Positions 11,022 to 21,204 of a DNA stretch of 64,000 nucleotides are shown here, in pieces. The position numbers and the translations under genes are program-made. The stretch's first letter is position 1; the number at the start of each line of letters is the position of its first letter. The stretch spans positions 1,178,001 through 1,242,000 of the forward strand of contig OX337231.1 of assembly GCA_946965045.2 (NCBI GenBank), given 5' to 3'. The notes beneath the pieces are model-generated. The model ran no database searches and had not been told where the DNA came from. It worked only from the letters and a program-made list of their open reading frames with translations. This DNA comes from Epithemia pelagica (taxonomy: Eukaryota; Bacillariophyta; Bacillariophyceae; Surirellales; Surirellaceae).

Positions 11022-14000
11022 TCATTTTTGCCGTTTCGAAGTCTCCATGGTTTCTGATGTTGTTGATTGTCTAATCGAGTTTGTATCTTTATCTCCAGTC
11101 TTGCTGCCACACAGCAAGTCAGTTCGGTGAGACGACCTTGTTCTTTTTTTTGGATCTGTTCTACGCTCAATATGGGACGCTCTGTTTTGGTTTTTCATTC
11201 CATACGTCGCTCCACTTGCGAATTCATCCGCCCATTTCTTGACGTCTTTGACTTCCCAAATGATATCGCTGTACTTTTGATTTTTTGCATCCTCCCTTAA
11301 TAATGACTGTTCAGTTTCAGATTGGAGAAATTGTCCTACGGCGTCTCCTTCATTGATCAACTCTGGATTCTCATCGATGACACCCACTTGACGAACAATC
11401 CAGTTGACAGGAACTAAGACAATCTTTGCTGTTTCCCTTTGATTCCCAGTTTTTACATACTGCTTGCTCCATCTTTTGAAAAGTGTGGAACTTCTTTCCT
11501 TATCAAGCTTCGACATCTCACACTCTTCGGGTGGTAGTTTCGGGTGTGTCGTTCTAAGAAGGACGTGTGTGAGACCTTGCTTATGTTGTACCAACGTGTT
11601 TCCTTTGGATTGTTGTTGTGTATCTGTTTGGGAAACCATTTGTTTGTCAAGGCAGACAAAGCACATCACTTGACAAGGAATTGTGTGGTAGGCTGTTGGA
11701 TTCACTGCGTTGAATATTGGTCCATCGGTTTCATCGGGAATTTTTGCCATTACCCAATCTCGCCAAGGTCCATTCCCTTGATAATTTGGATGAGAACGTA
11801 CCATACCGATTTCATGTTTCTCCATACCAAAAGTGGCCTCTGTACAACACTCTATGACAAATGAATCACTGTCGAAGACAATGACGTTTGCTTGGTTTCC
11901 CTGGGATGAGGACTGCTTCTGATTATGGAATGATGTGGCATGTCGTTCGAAATACGAAATAACAAAGGGAGGTAAAAGCATACCATGTTTGGTTTGTGTG
12001 TTGAAGTGAACGTCCACCTTGAAATGATGAGAATTTTCTTGCCGTGAATATACAATCATGAAATTCGTTCACTTCCATCCCCTTCGGACTATACACATAT
12101 CATCTTGGATTGGTTGTTGTTCCCTTCGTAACTGGCAGTCGTAAGGTGACATTCCCTGTTTCAGTTCATCTATTTCAGTTGGCCCAATTCCCGCGGCCTG
12201 TCGGAAGAATTCTAACTTTTGCATCCACCAGATGCCATGGCCGAGTTGTGCAGTGAAAATCCCGTCACCTCTTTTCTGCACGGTTTTTGCGTTCTGCTTA
12301 ACGATTTCCTTATGATTGCTTTCCTCAGCCTCAACATCTATTCCCATAACTGGTCCAAAATTCGAAACTTGTTGCACGATATGAACCAAATTATGAAACT
12401 TGGGGATTCTCCATCCGTTGGATAAAATTTTCCCTTTCTTGTCAAGTCTGGGTGCATGCCGTCTGATCTTATCCATCATTCGACGTACAGATTCCAATGC
12501 CCTAGCCTTTTTGGCCTGTCCAGTTGTGGATTCAAAATCTGATTCCCAGAAACAATCCATACGCACCCAGCTATTGAATGTAAGCAAACATTTGAACAAC
12601 TCGAGGAAATCAAGACATGGTTCTCCTTCCCCATTATCCCATATAGATTGGTATGCGACGGGGTCATCGGCAAAGAAACTCTCACGTGCTTCATTGAGGT
12701 CCTCCTCATCCTCTTCGTAATCATCATCGTCGGGATCACCGCCCCTCTGGTCGTCATTCTGGGGTGATGCATCATTTCTATTACCATTGTCTGTTACCAG
12801 AGGTGGAAGTATCACCCTTTTTACAACCTCTATCCCATGCATTCTGAGTTTCATCCAGACACCACCCTGCTTTTGAATTTCCCGGAGATTCTCTACGATG
12901 ACGGACAACTGAGCATGGTAATTCCGACATGGACTCCCTGTCGACAATGTTGCCCTGACAGACGACGATTTCTGATCCATATCTGATATCAAACCAAGAA
13001 TCATTTGGCGTTTTGCCTCTCGCATTTCGGAAAGCTTCAGGAATGAAGGTACCATGACAACTGGTTCTGCACAGAATCTTCCATCACCGGTGACATGTGT
13101 CTTGTCGGTATATGCGAGTAAACCGATGACAAATACATCTGGATCATCTTTATATTTACAAACTGTCTCCTGGAAAACTCGTGCGTCTTGAATATTTTCG
13201 ATAAAGCGATTTGGTTTATATGGTTGATAAGGATTATCCCTGTCCAAAATCGTGTTTTCCGAACTGGTTGCTTCTGGATCTTGTATCACCCGTCGAAGTT
13301 GGTGGATGAAATGGAATACTATGGCATTGATCCTCTTTTCACTTAATGGTACTAACAAGTTTCTTTTGTTGGCATATTCCATTGGGATGGGAACCTCTTT
13401 TGGAGGAGGGAATTCCTTAGTCCGATTCTTCTTCTTTTGTGCCATAGATTCCTCATCATCATCATCCAAACTCTACAAGTCAAATTTTTTCAGGAACGCT
13501 TCTCGTTTTTTGTGTTTGTGTTCCAAAAAATTCGAACCACAACGGGAATATGTATCCCGAAGCCAACTGAGAATGGAATCAAACAGATATTTGGGGGTTC
13601 CTGCACTTTTGAGCAACAATAACAATCTCAACAGACATCGTTCATGCTCGCTCATTTTGTTTCGGATTATATCAGCTCTCATGTATGATGGGAAATCGTA
13701 TGGATTTGATTTTGAATTCGCAGAAGATGAAGATATAGTGCTGGACTTGTCTGTTCTATCTACAGAAACTTGGTCGTTTGTCAAACTCTCAACTGGTGTT
13801 TCCTCTTGACCATCATCGATGTACATACTCTCATCTTCTTCTTTCGTATCATGGGATGTATCGATGCCAACATTTGGGATCTCAACGCACATATCGAGTT
13901 CCAAAATATTTTGTACATCCATGTGGTTGAACATATCACCGTGTATATTGACTGATGAGTCCACGTCGGGTTGATTCATGTCGGTATGTCTTGTTATCTG

Positions 14001-14117
14001 ACCACATGCATCTTCGTGGCAACGGAGACCACGAAGACCAAAATTCTGTCCACAAAATCTACAATAACCAGATGGACAGGATGCAACACCACATGGTTCA
14101 CCGTTGAGGATTGTTTG
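11022..14117 (-). pseudogene. Plavaka/CACTA- or KDZ-like DDE transposase with two in-frame stops
   Basis: One frame spans the region, broken by TAG (13473-13475) and TGA (12069-12071). Domains in order: a C2HC-type zinc finger (CRFC...CHEDAC, about 14063-14005) upstream of the first Met; an acidic linker; a helical segment with LLRLLLLLKSAGTPKYLFD before the first stop; the transposase core with LLAYTDKTHVTG (probable first Asp), a long acidic insertion, WRIPKFHNLVH and VEAEESNHKEIVKQNAK (probable distal acidic residue), then KRGDGIFTAQ. After the TGA, RSHPNYQGNGPWRDWVMAK is the C-terminal HPNY/PW-DW motif typical of such transposases. The 5' end is probably a spliced exon, with acceptor tacag near 14118. 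It should catalyse cut-and-paste transposition; the stops suggest it is now inactive. Confidence 0.7.
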
Positions 14118-14588
14118 TTACTGTATGTTCGCCGTGACCTTCCCATTTCAACGTATTTCGCATCACGTACTACTGAAATGGTCGTGTTGGTATGTTTTCG
14201 ATTAGATGACAATTTTACAAAGTTGGTTGGATGTTGCAGGTCGACTGGCGTTCCAAGAATGGCTGGCGTGGCGCGGATACATATGTGTCTTGGAGCGGTT
14301 TTTTTTAATTTGTTATGGAGGAACGGTCGGTGGAAATATACGTTTTCGGAATGATGATGGAGAGTTTATGCTTATCCATTAAGTCTTTTGGCGGACAGGC
14401 GATTGTGGTTCACGCATGCTCGGTTTTCTCCTTTGGCGCTTCATTTTGAAAATTCTCCTGGAGTGTATGACTGCTCCGTGTTATCATCGATATGCATTGG
14501 TTCTATTTGAGTTGTCGACTGGCTTCATCGGAAATACAAATGAAGATTGATCGATGAGAAAGTAGTACATCAATGTCATAAAAGAGCA
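14118..14588. promoter_or_regulatory. Divergent intergenic region between transposase and Q/N-rich gene
   Basis: About 470 bp separate the divergently oriented transposase and Q/N-rich genes. The region must hold the first exon of the transposase and both promoters. I see no clear TATA box or repeat; the short open frames here lack any recognisable motif. Confidence 0.4.
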
Positions 14589-15923
14589 ATGGTAAGAACG
14601 ACGAGCAATTCAACGAAGGCAAAAAGTGGGACAAGCGGAAGGCAAAACAAGCGTAAAAATGAGGCAATCTCAAAACAAGCAGAAGGAGAGAAGAACAATG
14701 AAAACTGTGACCCACAGCAGACTGATTCGGCAAACACGACGCGTCAACAAGTCGTTGGTAGAGACGAAGCAATTCAACATGTTTCTAAAACAAAACCACC
14801 GGAAGTGAACCAATTGATATCTACTTTGTCGGGTCCAAGTACGACAAACGATTTCGTGGATCCAGAGGTTGCCAAGGTCTTTGAAGACGACGATGATGAT
14901 TCTGAAAAACCAAAGGATGGACGACAGGATGAGAACAGGAATGCAACAGATGTAAGCAGGGCACCTTCAGACAATGACACGAGGACGGCTAATTCTAGTA
15001 GAAGCCAACCACTGTTTGATGGCCGGAGTCAGGACGCAATAATGGGATCAACAGTGGAGAATTCTGTTAATACACGGGTACAATATCACCAGATGTTGAA
15101 TCATCGAAACCAATCTTTTGGACAATATGATACATCTACCACTCGACCAGAAGCAAGTTCTAGTTTCGATAGAGAAGTACAAACCAAAGATTTGGCACCA
15201 ACTGGACAAGAAGTGATGACGGACCTAAATTCCAGGATGCCGGTCCAGACTCAAGCTAGCACCATACACATGGGACAACGAACATGGACGTCTCATATTC
15301 CAATGAACCAATATGAACAAGGATGGAATGGAATCCGGACACAAAATGGTCCAAATGGTCAATATAACTACCCACAGAGGGGAAACGGGGGGTTACCTCC
15401 ACAGATATCAGTACAAGCACAACAAAGAGACCATCGGTTATGGAACAATCAGTATGCTGAAAGTGGGACACAACAGAGCCAGAACAATGTCTTTCAACAA
15501 ACAACTATGACTAATGTACCACAGCAGGGCCAGAACAACGAATATCAACAGATGGATATGACGAATGGACCACAACAGGGTCCGAACAGCAATGTATATC
15601 AACAGACAGATATGACGAATGGACCACAGCAGGGTCAGAACAATGTATATCAACAGACGGATATGACGAATGGACCACAGGAGCAGGAGTACACAAATAA
15701 CTGGAGACGGGACGATGGTCAACAGGATATGAGAAATGTACCACAGGGACAAATGGCAAAACAAGTTCAAACAGACTTAGAAAGGGAGGCGTTGGATCCT
15801 AACCAATTTGGTTTTTCACCTACAGAAACAGAAGCGATATGTTTTCCTAAACCAATGTCTCAAGTTGGTACGTATAAGAAGTTTTCGAACAGAGGTGGGG
15901 TCTTCTCGGACTCTCATGATTGA
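14589..15923 (+). CDS. Q/N-rich, prion-like repeat protein
   Basis: An intact frame of 444 codons from ATG 14589. The N-terminal third is basic then acidic (KRKNE, FEDDDDDSEK); the rest is rich in Gln, Asn, Ser and Thr. At about 15475-15690 four tandem units of about 17 residues carry a GQNNVYQQTDMTNGPQQ pattern. No enzymatic domain is visible. Such composition is typical of intrinsically disordered, self-assembling proteins. Its position beside the transposase, and its intact frame among broken neighbours, suggest it is an element protein or a captured gene still under some constraint. An upstream in-frame TTG at 14547 was not used as the start because an ATG follows closely. Confidence 0.55.
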   Translation: MVRTTSNSTKAKSGTSGRQNKRKNEAISKQAEGEKNNENCDPQQTDSANTTRQQVVGRDEAIQHVSKTKPPEVNQLISTLSGPSTTNDFVDPEVAKVFEDDDDDSEKPKDGRQDENRNATDVSRAPSDNDTRTANSSRSQPLFDGRSQDAIMGSTVENSVNTRVQYHQMLNHRNQSFGQYDTSTTRPEASSSFDREVQTKDLAPTGQEVMTDLNSRMPVQTQASTIHMGQRTWTSHIPMNQYEQGWNGIRTQNGPNGQYNYPQRGNGGLPPQISVQAQQRDHRLWNNQYAESGTQQSQNNVFQQTTMTNVPQQGQNNEYQQMDMTNGPQQGPNSNVYQQTDMTNGPQQGQNNVYQQTDMTNGPQEQEYTNNWRRDDGQQDMRNVPQGQMAKQVQTDLEREALDPNQFGFSPTETEAICFPKPMSQVGTYKKFSNRGGVFSDSHD

Positions 15924-15996
15924 TGTTGTTGGGGTATATCATTGATAATCTGAACCAGATGCTTGTCTTGCTCATGATGTCTCTTCATTGTCTGAT

Positions 15997-17263
15997 ATGT
16001 CATCGACATACACAGGAGATCAGGAACGTTGTATTGCAAACCTACGGCCTGGATATATATTTGTTACCACGGGTGAGAGGTTGGTTGTAAGAGCATCCAC
16101 AAGTAATGATACACATTCCAAACAGTCGTCAAATAAGAAGAAAAACTCGAACAAATATACAGAACCAAAACAAATGCCTATCATCTTGGGACTACAAGAC
16201 TTCAAAGACTTTGTCAAGTATAAGGTTTTCCGATTCATCAAATACTATGATCCATACACAGATTGTAAACCTGACAGTGAACTGTACACTTTGTTTTGTG
16301 CTGAATACGACAACTACATCAAGGTTACCAGAATTACAGATACATTTCAATGGTTTAAGGATTGTTGTGGGGATATTCAGAAGATCTTACGACAGAAACG
16401 GTCGAACGCATTGGGACAGTTTGCCAAGAAGTTCAAACGTGAGTGTTGACTTGTTCCATGAGGACTTTGTTGTGATGTTCATTGCCTAGCTAACCATTCT
16501 TGTGTTTGCATGAGAACAGGACGAGTTAAGATTGATTTGTTTTGTACCTATAAGGGTGGGATCCTCTCTGACAACTTTTCTGAGCACCATAAAATGGATG
16601 ATTATGGACTTATGCCGAGCATTGAGGATTTCATGAATATGAGGGGGGATAACGGAAGAAGTGATCATTACATATACATGTTTGAGCTTTTTGGTATTGC
16701 TGTGTACGGTGAAAATGTATATCGAGAGGTAATTGATCCACCGCTGGGTGCACAGCAGAATACTGCTGTGTACGGTGAAAAATGTATATCGAGAGGTAAT
16801 TGATCCACCGCTGGGTGCACAGCAGAATACGGTGGAGGGGAGAGTGAGCATGTGGAATGAAAGAAGTCTGAAAAGATTCACTTGTAATGACGAGGCATGG
16901 ATGCTTTTGGTATTGGAAGATAACTGGTGTGTTTGGTATAACAAGGCAGTCGATGAACTATCTGCGGAGATTCGAAGCCTCAGTAACAAGGAGTTCATGC
17001 AACGGTATATGGAACAGGGATTTTTACAGAATCGATATCAGGAGGGTTATAGGTATTCACAGGGTGTGGGTGAGTCACGGAAGATGAATGAGAAAGGATT
17101 CGATCGGTTGGAAGCCTTAGAACGGCGGGTGCAACAGGATCGGTTGAGATCAGGAGCAATTTTCATGGAAGCATTGTATTCTAAATATCGAACGGTGATG
17201 GGATACACAACTCAAAGGAATGATAATGTTAACAATGTGAGACGGCAGCGCTTATTTGTTTGA
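15997..17263 (+). CDS. Unrecognised element protein with two introns
   Basis: Exon 1 runs from ATG 15997 to 16438. A standard intron (gtgagt...acag) spans 16439-16519 and joins in frame to a segment starting RRVKIDLFC. A 66-bp tandem duplication follows; a second intron at 16729-16825 (gtaatt...cagcag, 97 nt) would remove one complete unit equivalent plus the extra A that breaks the frame, joining VYRE to NTVEGRVS. The C-terminal part (to 17263) is helical and basic (ERRVQQDRLRSGAI). Blocks such as LQDFKDFVKYKVFRF and YIYMFELFGIAVYGE look like a folded domain, but I do not recognise the family. Gene order suggests it belongs to the large element. Confidence 0.5.
16699..16831 (+). repeat. 66-bp tandem duplication containing splice signals
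   Basis: Unit 1 (16699-16764) and unit 2 (16765-16831) are identical except for one extra A in unit 2 (gaaaaatg versus gaaaatg). Each unit contains gag|gtaattg and, 30 nt later, cagcag|aat. Confidence 0.95.
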
Positions 17264-17761
17264 TGGTGTGTGGAGAGAACATATGAATGCTAGATGAATT
17301 AAAATTTGAATTATTGTGGACAAAGACTTGCTACCTTTGTGCTGCATATGTGTGATTGTTGTGTGCCTGTGGGTGATTGTTATGTGTGTGTTTGAGAGGT
17401 GGATGCACATTTCATTGTCCTTGTGTGCGCATATGTTGTCATGATGGGCACCTGATTTGTCATGGAGATGGTGATGGTTCTCGGGGTGTTGATGTGCATG
17501 TATGGTTTTGTGGTGTGCATGAAGGGTGAGTTGTTTGTGTGAGTGATCGTGCGCATTATGTGGGGGGTGGGGGGGGTATGCGCGGGGTGAGTGTGGTGGT
17601 GCGTGTGTTGTGTGGTGAGTGCGCGGTGGGGAATCTGTCGTGCGAGGACTTTCGGATAATTCAGTCGTGAAATTTTGGTGCGATTGAGGAGGCGATTGAA
17701 TGGGGCGCCTGAACTTACCCTTTGATGGACGTACAAGGAAATATTCCAACAAAATCTGCGG
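17264..17761. other. GT-rich intergenic stretch
   Basis: From about 17350 to 17640 the plus strand is strongly T/G-rich, with runs of tgtgtg, ggtggtg and a gggggtggggggg tract. Reading frames here are by-products of this composition (His/Thr-rich on the minus strand). It may be a subterminal or regulatory region of the element; no specific site is visible. Confidence 0.6.
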
Positions 17762-18139
17762 ATGGAGGACGCTGTTGCATCGATGGCAGAGGAAATTTCA
17801 CGGCTTCGTGAGCTTTCTCTTCCCGGTTATCCGATGGCAAGTCAAATTAAACCAATGAACCAAAATGGTGAAGACACTGACGAAGTAAATGATGCTGATC
17901 AAACTGTTGTTTGGTTGCCAGACCATCAAGAACCTCCAGACACAGCCCAGATAGTACACTGGCCACTGCCACAAAATACACCCTGTCCGACATTTCCAGT
18001 TCCAACTGTTAGAGCAAGAAGAGGAACACGAGTAGTCGCAAATACGCAAGTAGGTGCCAATTCAAATGGAACCTTCACTAACCAACCTGCTATCACTGCG
18101 AGCAAACGGGGAAGAGATAAAGCGAAGCGGCGGAAGTGA
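17762..18139 (+). CDS. Small protein with C-terminal basic nuclear signal
   Basis: An intact 125-residue frame from ATG 17762. It begins with a short helix (MAEEISRLREL), continues with an acidic, Pro-rich linker and ends in SKRGRDKAKRRK, a plausible nuclear localisation signal. No domain is recognised. It could instead be the last exon of the preceding gene, since a 500-bp gap with GT-rich sequence lies between. It marks the right-hand limit of coding sequence I attribute to the large element. Confidence 0.4.
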   Translation: MEDAVASMAEEISRLRELSLPGYPMASQIKPMNQNGEDTDEVNDADQTVVWLPDHQEPPDTAQIVHWPLPQNTPCPTFPVPTVRARRGTRVVANTQVGANSNGTFTNQPAITASKRGRDKAKRRK

Positions 18140-18301
18140 ACATGTAGGATGTGTGGGAAAAGTCAAGAAGAGTGTCCCGGTGCTTGGCAAATCGGAAAAT
18201 GCACTCAGGGCAGTGGCTGATTGTTAGTTACATAAGCAGTGGTGGCCGTGGAGGCTTTCTCGAAGGTGGAGGAGGTAGCAACAATCGTGCGTCAAGGATG
18301 C
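18140..18301. other. Non-coding junction right of the large element
   Basis: Only a short ggtggccgtggagg / gaaggtggaggagg purine-rich tract stands out. No terminal inverted repeat matching the left edge of the window was found, so the right terminus of the large element is undefined. Confidence 0.4.
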
Positions 18302-18670
18302 CGACTTCATGGATCATCGTACCCATGGGCCAGATGACCCATTACAATCTTTTTTAGTTTCGTTCAAGTTTTTCGAGAAACGGCTTGGCCCAGGATGATC
18401 GCACCCATGGGCCAGATGACCCATCCCAATCTTTTTAAGTTTCGTTCAAGTTTTTAGGTAACCCACTCGTCATTCGAGAACTGGCTTGGCCAAGGGTCAT
18501 CACGGCCAGATGACCCATCCCAATATTTTTTAGTTTCGTTCAGGATTTTAGGTAACCACTCGTCATTCAAGAAATGTCTTGGCCCAGGATCATCGTACCC
18601 ATGGGCCAGATGACCCATCCCAATCTTTTTAGTTTCTTCCAAAATGAAATATTAACCACTCATCATTCGA
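18302..18670. repeat. Minisatellite of about 90-110 bp, four copies
   Basis: Four imperfect units each contain catgggccagatgaccca, then caatctttttagtttc, then cactcgtcattcgagaa and cttggcc. Units differ by small indels. No coding role is apparent. Confidence 0.85.
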
Positions 18671-18993
18671 GAAATTGGGAAGCTCGTCCTTGTCATTACG
18701 ACGGACACAAGGCAAACTCGTGCCGCAATCAAAGCAGAAACACAAGAACAGCCAATCAAACAGAAAAGGGACTCCGAGTTCAGCCATGTCGTGTTTGGTC
18801 GAACTAGTGTGGTGGTTGAAGGAGGGTGGCCACATGTTGGGATAACCATGTTTGTCTTGTTGCGTTCGCTATTGTTTGTTTCGCGTCGTTCGTGTAGAGA
18901 TCGCGCAGCTAAGCTCGCTTCGCTCGCGCGAATTATTTTTGTCGCTGCGCTCCACCGCTACGGTATTGGTGCCATTCAATTTGATAGCCATAG

Positions 18994-19073
18994 CTATGGT
19001 TACAAAAATGCCGGGAAAGTTGATAGCTATACTTCCCAGTTCCCAGGGACACCCGGCATTTTTGTAACCATAG
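18994..19073. repeat. Perfect 22-bp inverted repeat (fold-back hairpin)
   Basis: The left arm 18994-19015 (ctatggttacaaaaatgccg, then gg) is exactly complementary to the right arm 19052-19073, with a 36-nt loop. The surrounding 19-kb sequence is GC-skewed and non-coding. The hairpin lies 30 bp outside the inverted repeat of the piggyBac-like element and may be a remnant of a separate fold-back element. Confidence 0.9.
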
Positions 19074-19103
19074 CGGGGAAGTCGCGAGTCGGACGTTTTC
19101 ATT

Positions 19104-19360
19104 CACTAGTGCCTACACTCTGGGTGTGCCCATGACGGACGAAAATGTGACATTGGGCACATAGTTTCAAATAGATAGAACTCGATCAATATTAGCCCTA
19201 TGACAATGATCTGATGCTTCTTGCCAATCTTTAGGTCATTCTCTGTCACCATTTGATGCCCCATTTGGGCTACATATGACATATCTTGGTCATAGGAGTG
19301 CCTCAATCGGAGGCTTGATGCATTTGTGGAGTGTGTGGGCACATTCTGGGCACAATATAG
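19104..19360 (+). repeat. Left inverted repeat of the piggyBac-like element
   Basis: Its reverse complement aligns along its whole length with 25366-25635. Shared blocks include atgtgcccaca, cctatgacc-agatatg, ctaatattg-tc, tatgtgcccaatg, atgggcacac and taggcactagt. Similarity is clear but incomplete, indicating age. Confidence 0.8.
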
Positions 19361-19401
19361 AAAGTGATGTCAAACGCTTGTTTTAGACCAGTTATCTACT
19401 A

Positions 19402-19989
19402 TTAATCAAAGTTGTAGTCAATATAAGGTTCTTGAGTCTCTGCAAACTCGAAGGAAAGGTTACTGTCCACGCCAATGGATGAATTGCGCTTCCCAGATTT
19501 TCCCAGTAGATTGCCATTGGTCGAAGTGCTGTCATTGTTTTCCTCATCATCATAATTGATCCACGGTTCCATGATCTTCACAGCAGCAGAGTGTTTTTCA
19601 TTGTTTCCTGGTTTCTTGTTCTCCTTGAAGCGCATGGCAATTGTGTCAAAAGGAGATGGAGATGACAACTCTGTTTCTGAATGGAAGACGAACACATGCG
19701 TCTTCTTTTCCACAACCTTGGCTTGAGCCGAGCTTACGAGCACATCAGCCTCCCGCTTCACCTTCACATTCTCTGCCATTGTCAACTTGTTCTTGCAATT
19801 CTTGGTCTTTGATTGTTTTTTGCTTGCTGGAGCCGTCTTCTTACGAGCACGTGAGGATGTGGCTTGACTCGAAACAGAGGTGGAAACTGGACCAAGGAGA
19901 ACGCATGGCTGCAACGATGAATCCGAAGCCCCTTTGGTGCGCTTCTGGTTGCGTAGACTGATGCGACGGCCGTTGACGATTGTAGACAT
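19402..19989 (-). CDS. Basic, low-complexity passenger protein
   Basis: A 195-residue frame from ATG 19989. An upstream TTG/other codon extension to 20076 is less likely. The first half is Lys/Arg/Ser-rich (SSRARKKTAPASKKQSK), like a nuclear signal. The second half is acidic with WINYDDEENND and ends in EPYIDYNFD. No known domain is visible. It is divergently transcribed from the gene at 20378 and lies inside the inverted repeats of the piggyBac-like element. Whether it is an element gene or a captured host gene cannot be decided here. Confidence 0.45.
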   Translation of the reverse strand: MSTIVNGRRISLRNQKRTKGASDSSLQPCVLLGPVSTSVSSQATSSRARKKTAPASKKQSKTKNCKNKLTMAENVKVKREADVLVSSAQAKVVEKKTHVFVFHSETELSSPSPFDTIAMRFKENKKPGNNEKHSAAVKIMEPWINYDDEENNDSTSTNGNLLGKSGKRNSSIGVDSNLSFEFAETQEPYIDYNFD

Positions 19990-20377
19990 TGTCTTTTTGT
20001 TTTGATGTCCAATGGATTCTCTCTCCCCCTTCGCAAACATGCAAAAGATGAGGACAACGGGTCGTGTCTGTTGCAATAGGTTCCGAACGTAGAAATGTCA
20101 CGCCAGCCAACAAAATTTCCTTAAATAAGTGGTGCGCGCCACGAGAACGGTTGGAGGGAAAAAGCAGTCCATGCCCTCACAAATCTCAAAACAAACACAA
20201 TCACACAACAGATTCGAACTGACTTTACTACTGGACAGATTTAGCTTTGTAAGCGCAACACAGACAGGGTAGTGAGTGAGTAGTATCGCAGTGGAAATCA
20301 TGGAACTGTGCTATTCAAATCGTCTGCCTTTGACTCACACTTCTACAAAGTTTTCAATTCATCAATCATCCAGCAAG

Positions 20378-20969
20378 ATGCCAGAGAGTGGCAGCAAGAG
20401 ATTCGAAACGATGCAGCTGGCGAATGGTTTCACCGTTGTCTACGACGGTGGACAGAAGCTCGACACCAAGGGTGAGACAGTGACGATGTTCGGTGAGGCA
20501 GGGGTGAATGCATACCTGAGGTCAGCTGGGGGTGGAGAAAAAGAAGGCGTCAGTGATGGCCGGTTGATTGTTGACCGTGGTGTTTTGCTGTTTCAGAGAA
20601 CCTTTCTGTCTGAACTACGCCCAAATGCACTTTCAATTCCTCTTTGATCGTTCTCAAAGAGATGATTCAGTTCCAGAGCTTGTAATTCCGCTTGAATACG
20701 TCAGCAATCAACTGGAAAGCATGATTCTTCGTTCAAGCAGTGGCAAAGTCATTAAGGGCAAGATTGTCATTGCGACAACCCACTCACTCAACACAGTGAT
20801 GACAATGGATCCTATGGTTGTCACTGTGAAGATGAGTGTTGTGGGAGCAACAACGCTCTTAAACCTTATCAACCAGCACCAGAAACGTTGTGGAGACATT
20901 CTGGATCACAAGAAGGATGGCGAAGTCGATGTCAAGTTCTTGGTGATGAAGAAACCAAACTTGTTGTAG
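20378..20969 (+). CDS. Unrecognised passenger gene with one intron
   Basis: It begins at ATG 20378 (MPESGSKRFETMQLANG). A likely intron of 76 nt (gtcagc near 20521 to tttcag near 20596) joins AYLR to EPFCLNYAQMHF; a shorter 34-nt alternative shares the same acceptor. The downstream frame is open to 20969, with a compact beta-rich stretch (VIKGKIVIATTHSLNTVM, then VVTVKMSVVGATTLL). Length is about 170 residues. I do not recognise the family. It is head-to-head with the basic protein at 19402-19989, about 390 bp apart, so the two may share a promoter region. Confidence 0.5.
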
Positions 20970-21204
20970 AAGTGAAGATTGATATAGTAGTTCTTATTGT
21001 TCATTTTCTTTCTTTTCTAGTATGCATGTGCACTGGCGTTTTTCATAGAATGATATTTAGGAGGAGGAGTGAAAGACGCTACTAATTTGTTTTGTAGAAG
21101 CACTGATATTGCTGCAAATTGAACTACGTACTGTTTTGTTAACTAATCATGTATTCGAGCTTTCATAGAATGCTCAAAGTTCTCATTCATGGAACTCCTA
21201 TTAA

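Noticed and set aside
17252-17752. His/Thr/Pro-rich minus-strand frames
   Set aside because: They result from the GT-rich composition of the plus strand.
19104-19120. The cactagtg ends read as CACTA-type termini
   Set aside because: The enclosed transposase is clearly piggyBac-like and a TTAA lies beside the right end. The CACTA string is a coincidence of the palindrome cactagtg.
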